A DNA stretch of 48,003 bases from Brevinema andersonii. GTDB lineage: Bacteria; Spirochaetota; DYKD01. Positions within the stretch are counted from its first letter, which is position 1; each line of letters starts with the position of its first letter. The notes beneath the pieces are model-generated. The model did no database searches and was not told where the DNA came from. It saw nothing but the letters and a program-made list of their open reading frames with translations. The DNA lies in the NCBI GenBank assembly GCA_020722765.1, contig DYKD01000019.1:1-48003 (forward strand). The letters are read 5' to 3'. Made by a program: the position numbers and the translations under genes. Positions 8,410-16,823 of the stretch are shown piece by piece.

Positions 8410-9825
8410 TTATAACACTTGTTTGGAACTTTTCCCAAGTTTATTTATTTTCACAGGCTTGTAATTCTCGCTTTTTATACCATAATACTTCAACCGTTCT
8501 ATGAGATATTTTCTGTCTATCTTGCCCATTTTTGAAGCTTGCAAGACGTTGCCTACTGCTGAACGCAACAAGTCTGAAAAATACTTCTTTTCAAACTCTT
8601 CTACCACCTTTTTTTTCATTTTTTTAAATGTCCCAATTCCTGTGATGGTTTCCTTGCCTTCCTTCAGATAATCAGGAATCTCATTCTCTGAAATCATACC
8701 CGTGGTGTTCAGTAGGACCATATTCTGTACCAAGTTCCGAAGTTGCCGCACATTTCCTTCCCAATAATAATTTTTCAAAAAAACCAAAATATCCTTATCC
8801 CATTTGATATGTTTGCTAAACCTGGAATTATAAAATCCCATGTAATAATCAAACAGAAGAGGGATATCTTCCTTTCTTTTTCTTAATGGCGGAGCAATCA
8901 CCTTGATGACATTGATCCTATGATACAGATCTTCCCTGAACTTCCCCGCTTTCACCAGTTTTTCCAGATTTTCATTTGTTGCTGTAATCAACCGTATGTC
9001 TGATGTGAGTTCCTTTGTACCACCCACCTTGAAGTATTCGCCTGTCTCAATGAATCGCAACAACTTGCTTTGTATGGACAAGGGAACGCTATTTATCTCA
9101 TCCAGAAAAAGAGTTCCCTTGTTTGAAGATTCCAACAGTCCCGACTTCCTCCCAAAAGCTCCAGTAAAAGCGCCTTTCTCATAGCCGAAAAGCTCTGTCT
9201 CCAAAAGGGTCTCAGGGATGGCTCCACAATGGACAGGCATGAAAACCTCATTCTTACGAGAGCTTTCCTTGTGAATGGCTTTTGCTATCAGCTCTTTTCC
9301 TGTTCCTGTTTCACCTTCTATCAGGACACTTACATCTTTTGATGCGATCTGATGGATGAGTGTAAAGACTTTCTTAATCTCTTCTGATTCCCCAACAATC
9401 CCATAAAAACCTGAATCATGAGCCCGTGTCAGGATCTGGATCGTATCATTCATATGAAGAAGCTGAAGGCCTTTCCTGACTCTGAAAATCAAATCTTCTA
9501 TATTGAAGGGTTTTATGATGTAATCATGAAACCCTTTTTTTATGGCATCTATCCCGAACTCCATCGTTCCATAAGCTGTCATGAGTATCACTTTTGTCTT
9601 CTCAAGATAACCAAGCTTCCCTGCTTCCTCAAAAAACTCTATTCCTGTCATTTCTTCAAGCCTGTAGTCGGTTATAATGACATCAAAGCTGGCTGTCTTC
9701 ATAAGTTCAAGAGCATCTTTCGTAGAAAGACAGAATTTTACTGTCAAGTTTTCTTTCTGCAACCTTCGGGACACATAAAGACAAAGATCCTCTTCGTCAT
9801 CTACGATCAGCACGTTCTGATGCAT
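8410..9825 (-). CDS. sigma-54-dependent response regulator, NtrC family
   Basis: A 471-residue regulator with three parts. The receiver domain (1 to about 120) has Asp53 in IITDYRL. The AAA+ sigma-54 activation domain has Walker A GETGTGKE at 171-178, the GAFTGA loop at 218-223 that contacts sigma-54, and the GNVRQLRN segment. A Fis-type C-terminal helix-turn-helix follows (about 415-455, NVLQASKMGKIDRKYL). It probably activates sigma-54 promoters after phosphorylation by an unlinked kinase; no kinase is adjacent. The gene starts directly after the PilZ stop. Targets are unknown; chemotaxis, motility or envelope genes are inferred from context. Confidence 0.93.
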   Translation of the reverse strand: MHQNVLIVDDEEDLCLYVSRRLQKENLTVKFCLSTKDALELMKTASFDVIITDYRLEEMTGIEFFEEAGKLGYLEKTKVILMTAYGTMEFGIDAIKKGFHDYIIKPFNIEDLIFRVRKGLQLLHMNDTIQILTRAHDSGFYGIVGESEEIKKVFTLIHQIASKDVSVLIEGETGTGKELIAKAIHKESSRKNEVFMPVHCGAIPETLLETELFGYEKGAFTGAFGRKSGLLESSNKGTLFLDEINSVPLSIQSKLLRFIETGEYFKVGGTKELTSDIRLITATNENLEKLVKAGKFREDLYHRINVIKVIAPPLRKRKEDIPLLFDYYMGFYNSRFSKHIKWDKDILVFLKNYYWEGNVRQLRNLVQNMVLLNTTGMISENEIPDYLKEGKETITGIGTFKKMKKKVVEEFEKKYFSDLLRSAVGNVLQASKMGKIDRKYLIERLKYYGIKSENYKPVKINKLGKSSKQVL

Positions 9826-10206
9826 CTATCGGTCCTTTTTTCTTGTTTTTTGGGGATGTGACATGGCATTGATATGGTCTTCAATCTCTGATTTTTTCCT
9901 GTTTATAAAATCAATGAATTCTATTCCACATTCAAAAATTTTTCCATCCGTCTTGGTCCAGACGACCCTTCCAATGATTTCCACGGGTTTCTTGGAATTC
10001 TGGAGAAACATGATCATCTTGATGTATATGCTGACAGGAAGATTCTGTTGTGTCTTCATCCGCATACCACCAACGCTTATATCAAGGCTTATGGGGGTTT
10101 CAATGGATCGCAGGTTCCTGTCCTTATACTTGAGGTAATCCATCACCTCATACATGACGATTGAATCAACGGGCACGCGGGTAAATTTCCTGTGTTCGTT
10201 TTTCAT
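9826..10206 (-). CDS. PilZ-domain protein, probable c-di-GMP receptor
   Basis: A 126-residue single-domain PilZ protein. The two c-di-GMP binding motifs are present: RKFTR (6-10, RxxxR) and DISVGG (about 43-48, D/NxSxxG). GAGGAG lies about eight bases before the ATG. It sits between uvrB and the sigma-54 regulator in a unidirectional run, with no gap to the regulator. A role in c-di-GMP control of motility or exopolysaccharide is inferred from family and neighbours. Confidence 0.85.
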   Translation of the reverse strand: MKNEHRKFTRVPVDSIVMYEVMDYLKYKDRNLRSIETPISLDISVGGMRMKTQQNLPVSIYIKMIMFLQNSKKPVEIIGRVVWTKTDGKIFECGIEFIDFINRKKSEIEDHINAMSHPQKTRKKDR

Positions 10207-10241
10207 CCAAAATCTCCTCAGTGAATCATATAGGCATCAGA

Positions 10242-12230
10242 TCACATATCCTTGATAAGATCGCGAAGCATCGCTGCTTTTTCAAATTCCAGGTTTTGCG
10301 CAAATTCCAACATCTTCTTTTCCAGATCCTTTCTTATCTTTTCCTTAAGTTCCTTATCCGAATATTTCAGGCTCTTCTCCGCTTTTCCTGTAACATCCCT
10401 GACCAAGTCACTAACCTCATCAAGAACCTCTTCCTGTTCATGTTCAATGATGTCAACAACAATTTTTTTTATGGATGCAGGAGTGATGTTGTTTTCCTTG
10501 TTATATTCCAGCTGCTTTTCCCTGCGTCGTGCCATTTCTTCAATGGCTCTCTGCATGGAGCCAGTCTCTTTATCAGCATAGAGGATGACTCTTCCATTAA
10601 TATTGCGTGCAGCCCTTCCTGCTGTCTGGATCAAGGAAGTCTGGGAACGCAGGAAACCTTCCTTGTCAGCATCCAAGACCGCTACAAGTGAAACTTCAGG
10701 CATATCAAGCCCTTCCCTCAAAAGGTTTACACCAACCAGACAGTCAAATATGCCTTTTCTCAAATCCCTTATGATATCAACCCTTTCCAAGGTATCTATC
10801 TCAGAATGAAGATATTTCGCTTTGATACCGTTATTTGTGAAATATTCTGTCAGGTCTTCAGCCATCTTTTTAGTGAGCGTTGTCACAAGAGTACGCTCTC
10901 CTGCCAGTGTCGTTGTTTTCACTTCCTTCAAAAGATCTTCCACCTGTGTCTGTGCAGGTCTGATGACAATTTCTGGATCAACAAGTCCTGTAGGTCTGAT
11001 CACCTGCTCTGCAATCACTTTCGAATTTTCCATTTCGAAATCCGATGGTGTGGCTGATACAAAACAGACAGCATTTGTCCTTTCTACAAACTCTTCAAAA
11101 TAGAGAGGCCTATTGTCATAAGCTGATGGCAATCTGAAACCATATTCAATGAGGTTTTTCTTGCGTGCCTGGTCTCCCCTGAACATCCCCTTAAGCTGGG
11201 GAATCGTGACGTGCGATTCATCAATAAAACAGATGAAGTCTTTTGGAAAATAGGAAAGAAGGGTTTCCGCTGAAGAACCAGGCTCTCTTCCGGCTATGTG
11301 CCGTGAATAATTCTCAATCCCCTGGCAATAACCCATCTCCATGAGCATCTCAATATCATACATTGTCCTGGAATGGATGCGCTGCTGCTCTACCAGCTTG
11401 TTCTGAAGTTTGAATTCCTCTTCACGTTCAGCCAGCTCTGTCTTGATCTTTTCTATTGCGCCCTTCAACTTCTCCTGCGATGTTACAAAATGTTTTGCTG
11501 GATATATGACGGCACGTTCCAGAACCTTAAGAGTCCTGTTGGTCAAGACATCAAACCTGGTCACATTTTCAACGGTCCTGTCAAAAAACTCGATACGCAC
11601 AGCATGTCCTTCCTCGTAAGAAGGATAAATATCAAGGATATCACCACGTACACGGAAGTTCCCACGGGAAAATCCTGAAGTATTACGGGAATATTGTATC
11701 TGGACAAGTCGCTGGAGAATCTCTTCCATCACATAATCTTTCCCCTTCTCCAGCATGATAATCTGTTCCTTATACATGTCAGGAGAGCCAAGGCCGTAGA
11801 TGCAGGAAACGCTTGCCACAATAATGGCATCACGTCTTTCCAAAAGAGAGGTTGTCGCACGAAGCCGAAGCTGGTCTATCTCATCGTTAATAGACGAATC
11901 CTTCTCAATATAAAGATCCTTATGTGGGACATAGGATTCTGGCTGATAATAATCGTAATAAGAAACAAAGTATTCAACAGCGTTATCAGGAAAAAAGGTT
12001 TTAAATTCCCTGAACAGCTGGGCAGCCAATGTCTTGTTATGGGAAATGATAAGAGCGGGTTTGTCGACATTTTCTATGACTTTCGCCATTGTGAATGTTT
12101 TGCCTGAGCCTGTCACACCAAGCAGAGTCTGGTATTTGTTCCCAGCAAGCATGCTTTCAGTGATGGTCTGGATGGCTTGAGGCTGGTCCCCTTTGGGTTG
12201 AAAATCAGATTTGAGTTTGAACATTCCCAT
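10242..12230 (-). CDS. uvrB: excinuclease ABC subunit B
   Basis: UvrB, the damage-verification helicase of nucleotide excision repair. Walker A is GVTGSGKT. The beta-hairpin that clamps DNA is in YYDYYQPESYVP. The DEAD/DEAH-type box is DESHVT, the helicase motif QTAGRAARN follows, and the C-terminal UVR motif (NLEFEKAAMLRDLI) binds UvrC. The open frame extends to a GTG at 12308, but homology begins at FKLKSDFQPKGDQP, so I place the start at the ATG at 12230 (663 residues, normal for the family); an ATG two codons later is also possible. It heads a run with PilZ, the sigma-54 regulator, cheR and cheB. Confidence 0.95.
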   Translation of the reverse strand: MGMFKLKSDFQPKGDQPQAIQTITESMLAGNKYQTLLGVTGSGKTFTMAKVIENVDKPALIISHNKTLAAQLFREFKTFFPDNAVEYFVSYYDYYQPESYVPHKDLYIEKDSSINDEIDQLRLRATTSLLERRDAIIVASVSCIYGLGSPDMYKEQIIMLEKGKDYVMEEILQRLVQIQYSRNTSGFSRGNFRVRGDILDIYPSYEEGHAVRIEFFDRTVENVTRFDVLTNRTLKVLERAVIYPAKHFVTSQEKLKGAIEKIKTELAEREEEFKLQNKLVEQQRIHSRTMYDIEMLMEMGYCQGIENYSRHIAGREPGSSAETLLSYFPKDFICFIDESHVTIPQLKGMFRGDQARKKNLIEYGFRLPSAYDNRPLYFEEFVERTNAVCFVSATPSDFEMENSKVIAEQVIRPTGLVDPEIVIRPAQTQVEDLLKEVKTTTLAGERTLVTTLTKKMAEDLTEYFTNNGIKAKYLHSEIDTLERVDIIRDLRKGIFDCLVGVNLLREGLDMPEVSLVAVLDADKEGFLRSQTSLIQTAGRAARNINGRVILYADKETGSMQRAIEEMARRREKQLEYNKENNITPASIKKIVVDIIEHEQEEVLDEVSDLVRDVTGKAEKSLKYSDKELKEKIRKDLEKKMLEFAQNLEFEKAAMLRDLIKDM

Positions 12231-12394
12231 GAAAGGAGTATAATAACACACGTCAAAAAAAGCAAGTTTAGAAAAGGCCATGGTTGTCTTGATTTTTCCC
12301 CCTGTCACATGATAATGGAAGCGCCAAACGGAATTGTTGAAGGTCTACAGTCATATTTCATCACAGTCGGATTGTTATTCGCCCTTACTATGCA

Positions 12395-12410
12395 TGTTCC
12401 ACGTGGAACA
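12395..12410. promoter_or_regulatory. parS centromere site 1
   Basis: TGTTCCACGTGGAACA is a perfect 16-bp palindrome that matches the widely conserved parS consensus (TGTTNCACGTGNAACA). It lies in the gap between uvrB and parA, 82 bases before parA, and would be the loading site of the ParB encoded next door. Confidence 0.93.
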
Positions 12411-12492
12411 TCCCTAAACATTCCTCTTCTTTTTCTTGAAATCCTGTCCAAACAACATTATGTTCTTCCCTTAACCAATACAGAGGTGTAGA

Positions 12493-13257
12493 ATGCCCAA
12501 AACAATCGTGGTTACAAACCAGAAAGGCGGTGTCGGCAAAAGCACGAGCGTCGTCAACATAGGAACAGCCCTTGCTATGAATGGCAAGAAGGTGCTTATT
12601 ATCGATTTCGATCCACAGGCGAATGCTGTTTCTGGATTCGGAATCGACAAAACAAAACTGGAAAACACTGTCTATGATGTCCTTATTGACGATGCACTTG
12701 ATGTCAAAAGCGTCATACAACCTACAGAAGTAGAAAATCTCTCCGTCATCCCTTCCAACATAGATCTCTCTGGCGCACATATTGAACTGGCAGATGTCCA
12801 GAACAAGTATTTTATCCTGAAAAAAAGATTAGAATCCATCAAACAAGATTACGATTACATCTTAATCGACACTCCCCCCTCGCTTGGATTGCTTACTCTC
12901 GGTGGTCTCTGCGCTGCTGATGATGTCCTGATTCCTCTCCAAGCCGAATATTATGCACTTGAAGGTATCAGCCAGCTTCTCAACACAATCAATCTGGTCC
13001 AGAAGAAACTGAATCCAGCCCTAAAATTGCTCGGTATCTTCATCACCATGTTCGATGGACGCACAAACCTCTCATCCCAAGTGCAGGAAGAGATCCAGAA
13101 AGCGTTTGGTGACAAGGTGTTCAAGGCTGTCATACCCCGCAGCGTGAAACTGAGCGAGGCTCCCAGCTTTGGTAAACCCATATTCCTCTATCAACCCAAC
13201 TCTGTTGGCGCATCAGCATATAATGATCTTGCAAAGGAGATAATCAATCATGGCTAA
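12493..13257 (+). CDS. parA: chromosome partitioning ATPase ParA (Soj)
   Basis: A 254-residue Walker-type ATPase of the short chromosomal ParA/Soj class. The deviant Walker A KGGVGKST is at 11-18, Walker A' DFDPQAN is at about 38-44, and DTPPSLG is the Walker B region. It drives origin segregation with ParB. AGAGGTG lies five bases before the ATG. The 3' end overlaps parB by eight bases. Confidence 0.97.
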   Translation: MPKTIVVTNQKGGVGKSTSVVNIGTALAMNGKKVLIIDFDPQANAVSGFGIDKTKLENTVYDVLIDDALDVKSVIQPTEVENLSVIPSNIDLSGAHIELADVQNKYFILKKRLESIKQDYDYILIDTPPSLGLLTLGGLCAADDVLIPLQAEYYALEGISQLLNTINLVQKKLNPALKLLGIFITMFDGRTNLSSQVQEEIQKAFGDKVFKAVIPRSVKLSEAPSFGKPIFLYQPNSVGASAYNDLAKEIINHG

Positions 13258-14119
13258 AAAAGCACTCGGCAAAGGACTCATGGCTCTTCTCGATGACAAT
13301 GTGAAGGAAGAAGTACTCAACAAAAGCGCAGCTAAGGACGAAATCTCTGAACGGACACTTGAACTTCCTCTTGCCAAACTGAAACCGAACGAAGACCAGC
13401 CACGGAAGATATTCGATGATATTCATGAGTTGAAAGAATCGATCCGCGAAAAAGGAATCATCCAGCCCATTGCCGTGCGTAAGATGGATGACCATTACCA
13501 GATCATTGCTGGTGAACGCAGGTTCAGGGCTGCCAAAGAGTTGAAACTGAAAAATGTTCCAGTGGTCATCCTGAATACGAGCGAGCAGGAGACTTTGGAA
13601 ATCGCCTTGATTGAAAACATCCAGAGAAAGAATCTCAATCCTGTTGAAGAGGGAAACGGATACAAAATGCTGATTGAACGCTTCAACCTTACACAGGAAG
13701 AAGTCGCCAAACGTGTAGGCAAGGAAAGATCGACTGTTACAAACATGATGCGCCTGTTAAACCTCCCCCAGAAGATACTGGATGATGTTTCACGTGGAAC
13801 ATTGTCAGCAGGACATGCCAAAGTGCTCCTGTCTCTTGATGATCCCAAGATGCAGTTAAACTGGCGTAATAGGATAGTCAAAAAAGGGATGTCCGTGCAT
13901 GCTGTGGAAAACCTGCTTCAGACAAGGAATAACAAGGCTTCACCAAAGAAACATCCTGCAAATGATGTTTTTCTTCGTGACCTGGAGACTGCCTTGGAAG
14001 AATACTTCGGAACAAAGGTGAAGATCAATGGTACTCACAAGAAAGGAAAAATCATGATTGAGTATTTCAATCTGGATGATCTGGAACGCATACAGAAAAA
14101 GATTGGTAAAGGGAGATAA
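13250..14119 (+). CDS. parB: chromosome partitioning protein ParB (Spo0J)
   Basis: A 289-residue ParB. The N-terminus (KKALGKGLMALL) contacts ParA. The CTP-binding/hydrolysis core holds box II GERRFRAAKEL (88-98) and ENIQRKNLNP. A central helix-turn-helix (about 140-170, TQEEVAKRVGKERSTVTNMMRL) reads parS, and a C-terminal dimerisation domain follows. The gene itself contains a parS site. It overlaps parA, forming the standard parAB operon near the origin. Confidence 0.96.
   Translation: MAKKALGKGLMALLDDNVKEEVLNKSAAKDEISERTLELPLAKLKPNEDQPRKIFDDIHELKESIREKGIIQPIAVRKMDDHYQIIAGERRFRAAKELKLKNVPVVILNTSEQETLEIALIENIQRKNLNPVEEGNGYKMLIERFNLTQEEVAKRVGKERSTVTNMMRLLNLPQKILDDVSRGTLSAGHAKVLLSLDDPKMQLNWRNRIVKKGMSVHAVENLLQTRNNKASPKKHPANDVFLRDLETALEEYFGTKVKINGTHKKGKIMIEYFNLDDLERIQKKIGKGR
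13786..13801. promoter_or_regulatory. parS centromere site 2, inside parB
   Basis: TGTTTCACGTGGAACA differs from a perfect parS palindrome at one symmetric position and fits the consensus TGTTNCACGTGNAACA. It is embedded in the parB coding sequence, as one of the Bacillus subtilis sites is in spo0J. Confidence 0.88.
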
Positions 14120-14162
14120 GTCTCTCTTCCCCTCTCCCTGTTTCATATCAGAGGGACAGGGT

Positions 14163-14187
14163 CTGTATTTCAGTTTCGGAAATACAG
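14163..14187. terminator. hairpin between convergent parB and NUDIX genes
   Basis: CTGTATTTC (14163-14171) pairs perfectly with GAAATACAG (14179-14187) around a 7-base loop. A weaker outer CCCTGT/ACAGGG pair lies just upstream (about 14139-14160). No T-run follows on either strand, so it is not a standard intrinsic terminator. It may still separate the convergent transcripts. Confidence 0.35.
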
Positions 14188-14205
14188 GGATGAGGGAACA
14201 TCAAA

Positions 14206-14715
14206 TTATGTCCCGCTTTCCCGTATTGATTGAATCCTGTCATTCCTGTCATAAGTAACAGCCATCCACAGGAACTTATCAACAAACAGGAGCTTCTCAA
14301 GATAGCCGTCCTGAAGATCCTGGATTAATTTGAGCTTCGGAATCATTTCTATGGGCATCCATTCAAGAACGCCCTCATGTATCTCTTTCTTCTTTTCAAA
14401 TAACTTCCTTTTTGCATGACCTACAAACTCAAAGACATTCCATCTTCCAAACTTGTCCTGCACTGTATATGTTCCTTTATGTTTAAATGCATCCAAATCA
14501 TCAAGAGTATATTCGGACTCTTCCAACATCTCTCTCAGAGCAGCTTCATAAGGAGTTTCAATATCCGGAGAATCCATCTTCCCCCCTACTCCGGCATAAT
14601 ATCCTGGGAGAACCTGTTTGTGCATTCCTCGTTTGAGTAGAAGGACTTCCTTGTAATCTGGTGAGAGGACAAAAACTTCTACCGCACAGAGATAGGAGAA
14701 GGATTGATGGGACAT
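14206..14715 (-). CDS. NUDIX hydrolase (MutT-like)
   Basis: A NUDIX-fold pyrophosphohydrolase of about 169 residues. The NUDIX box is recognisable as GKMDSPDIE then AALREMLEES, but it has two extra residues between the first Gly and the Glu, and Ser in place of the Gly that normally follows the EE pair. The catalytic REMLEE is intact. The substrate is unknown; nucleotide-pool sanitation is one possibility for the family. I place the start at the ATG at 14715 because AGAGG lies six bases upstream; the frame also extends to a TTG at 14754. Confidence 0.82.
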   Translation of the reverse strand: MSHQSFSYLCAVEVFVLSPDYKEVLLLKRGMHKQVLPGYYAGVGGKMDSPDIETPYEAALREMLEESEYTLDDLDAFKHKGTYTVQDKFGRWNVFEFVGHAKRKLFEKKKEIHEGVLEWMPIEMIPKLKLIQDLQDGYLEKLLFVDKFLWMAVTYDRNDRIQSIRESGT

Positions 14716-14750
14716 GGAAAACCTCTTTGTATTGTGATATTTCGATTCAA

Positions 14751-14906
14751 TCAAGTTGGTATCTTCGGTTCCCGTAAAAATGATTTATTTACGCTTTCAA
14801 TTAACGTATAAAAAATCCTGAACGTAACAGAAGTTTTCCCAGAACCATTTGAACCTGCGATAATGATTAAAGTGGTTTTCCTATAAGTATCAATATCTTG
14901 TCGCAT
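14751..14906 (-). pseudogene. truncated P-loop protein, possible zeta-toxin-like remnant
   Basis: A 51-codon frame with AGAGG eight bases before its ATG. Its translation contains LIIIAGSNGSGKTSVT, a strong Walker A in the form common in zeta-toxin-like and related P-loop kinases. It stops 25 residues after the P-loop, far too short for any such enzyme. It is most likely the 5' remnant of a P-loop kinase gene whose body has been lost, with the NUDIX gene now directly downstream. The family assignment is tentative. Confidence 0.45.
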
Positions 14907-15033
14907 CTGGATACCTCTGAGTCAACTTTATTCATTCCAAATCAATATAAAAAGAAGTACAGTAAATGTCAATCTATAAATTTCCTTAAAAGATCTGATA
15001 TGAAAAAACTGTTTTCCATGAAAGCATAAATTT

Positions 15034-15051
15034 GAAAAAACATGTTTTTTC
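15034..15051. repeat. 18-bp perfect palindrome upstream of proS
   Basis: GAAAAAACATGTTTTTTC is a perfect palindrome 48 bases before the proS start. It could be a regulator site or a weak A/T-rich hairpin. The remainder of the 192-base gap 14907-15098 is A+T rich and I see nothing else in it. Confidence 0.4.
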
Positions 15052-15098
15052 CCTTACCTTAACAAGAATATCAACCAATCCACTAAAGGAAACCTGAA

Positions 15099-16823
15099 AT
15101 GCACCTGTCAAATATCCTTTTCCCTACCCTCAAAGAGATTCCCAAAGACGCTGTCGTCAAAAACCATATACTCATGCTTCGTGCAGGTATGATCAGGAAA
15201 CTTTCAGCAGGTCTTTACTCTTTTCTTCCTCTCGGACTCCGTAGTTTCAGGAAAGTTGAAAACATCATCCGGCAGGAGATGGACAAGAGCGGAGCACAGG
15301 AATTCAGCCTCCCTATTCTCACTCCAGCGGAACTCTGGCAGCAGAGCGGTCGCTGGGAGAAGTTCGGTCCTGAATTGATGCGTATCAACGACAGAGGAAA
15401 TATTCCTTTTGCCCTTGGACCAACGCATGAAGAAGTCTTCACACATATTGTAAAAAATGAAATCTTCTCCTATAAACAGCTTCCTGTCACATATTACCAG
15501 ATCAAATCAAAGTTCCGTGATGAGATGCGTCCCCGTTTCGGTGTCATGCGTTGCAGGGAATTCACTATGAAAGATGCCTATAGTTTTGATTTCAACGATA
15601 CGGATCTGGACAACAGTTACAGCAAAATGCGCCAAGCTTACATAAACATCTTCAAACGTTGTGGTCTTAAAGTAAAACCTGTTTCTGCTGATTCGGGAGC
15701 CATGGGTGGATCAAATTCCGAAGAATTCATGGTGGAATCTGAAATCGGGGAAGACTCCATAGTCTCCTGCGCTTCATGTTCCTATGCTTCCAACATGGAA
15801 AAAGCGTCTGCTTCCTTCAACTATAAAAAATCCGATGAACCCCAGGCAAACATCTCAGAAGTTGACACACCTGCAGTCAAGACCATTGACCAGCTTACAT
15901 CGTTCCTGAAAGTGTCTGCTGAAAAATTCATCAAGACTCTCATCTATAAAGCGAATGAGAAATTCGTCTGTGTTCTTGTACGCGGAGATCTGGATATCAA
16001 TGAGAAGAAGTTGGCGGCTTTCCTGCAATCTTCACTTCTTGAACTGGCTTCACCTCAGGATGTCGTACGCATCACAAACGCTCCTGTTGGATTCGCTGGA
16101 CCTGTAGCTCTGGAGAACATCCGTATCATTGCAGATGAATCTGTCAAATACATGGTAAACGCCATAACGGGCGCGAACAAGAAAGACAAACATCTCATCA
16201 ACGTCAATCCAGGAAAAGATTTCAACCCGGAAGCATATCACGACTTCCGTTTTGTGAAAGACGGAGACAGTTGTATTCAGTGTGGGAAACCTGTTCACAT
16301 AACAAAAGGGATTGAAGTAGGACATATTTTCAAGCTTGGAAAAAAATATACTGAAAGCATGGGAGTGACAGTCCTTGATTCAGAGGGGAAAGCTACGGTT
16401 CCAACAATGGGATGTTATGGGATCGGTGTTGACAGGACTCTTGCTGCTGTCGTGGAACAGTTCAATGATGAGAACGGAATTATCTTTCCCATCTCAATAG
16501 CTCCTTTTGAAATCATGATCACTCCTGTTGATTACACGGATGGAGCGCAGAAAAAAGCCGCTGATGACCTTTACACAACGCTTTCTGATAAAGGAATTGA
16601 AGTCCTTCTTGATGACAGGAACGAACGTGCCGGAGTGAAGTTCAAGGATGCAGACTTGATCGGCATTCCTATCAGGGTGAATATTGGCCCAAAATTCCTA
16701 AAAGAGAACAAACTGGAAATCAAACTGAGAAAAACCGGTGAAGTGATAATCAAGGACATTCCTGAAGTTGTTCCTACCCTATTTGATATCAGGAAAAAAA
16801 TGTTGGAGGAACTGAATCCATGA
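15099..16823 (+). CDS. proS: prolyl-tRNA synthetase
   Basis: Class II aminoacyl-tRNA synthetase of 574 residues, the bacterial type with an editing (INS) domain between motifs 2 and 3. Motif 2 is in IKSKFRDEMRPRFGVMRCREFTMKDAYSF, shown at about 142-170. The editing insert runs from about 225 to 390. Motif 3 is in GCYGIGVDRTLAA (about 440-452). The C-terminal anticodon-binding domain is present. AAAGGA lies nine bases upstream of the ATG. The stop overlaps the SLH gene start (ATGA). Confidence 0.97.
   Translation: MHLSNILFPTLKEIPKDAVVKNHILMLRAGMIRKLSAGLYSFLPLGLRSFRKVENIIRQEMDKSGAQEFSLPILTPAELWQQSGRWEKFGPELMRINDRGNIPFALGPTHEEVFTHIVKNEIFSYKQLPVTYYQIKSKFRDEMRPRFGVMRCREFTMKDAYSFDFNDTDLDNSYSKMRQAYINIFKRCGLKVKPVSADSGAMGGSNSEEFMVESEIGEDSIVSCASCSYASNMEKASASFNYKKSDEPQANISEVDTPAVKTIDQLTSFLKVSAEKFIKTLIYKANEKFVCVLVRGDLDINEKKLAAFLQSSLLELASPQDVVRITNAPVGFAGPVALENIRIIADESVKYMVNAITGANKKDKHLINVNPGKDFNPEAYHDFRFVKDGDSCIQCGKPVHITKGIEVGHIFKLGKKYTESMGVTVLDSEGKATVPTMGCYGIGVDRTLAAVVEQFNDENGIIFPISIAPFEIMITPVDYTDGAQKKAADDLYTTLSDKGIEVLLDDRNERAGVKFKDADLIGIPIRVNIGPKFLKENKLEIKLRKTGEVIIKDIPEVVPTLFDIRKKMLEELNP

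Noticed and set aside
10221-12107. Several plus-strand frames opposite uvrB
   Set aside because: All are antisense to a well-conserved uvrB and have no domains of their own.
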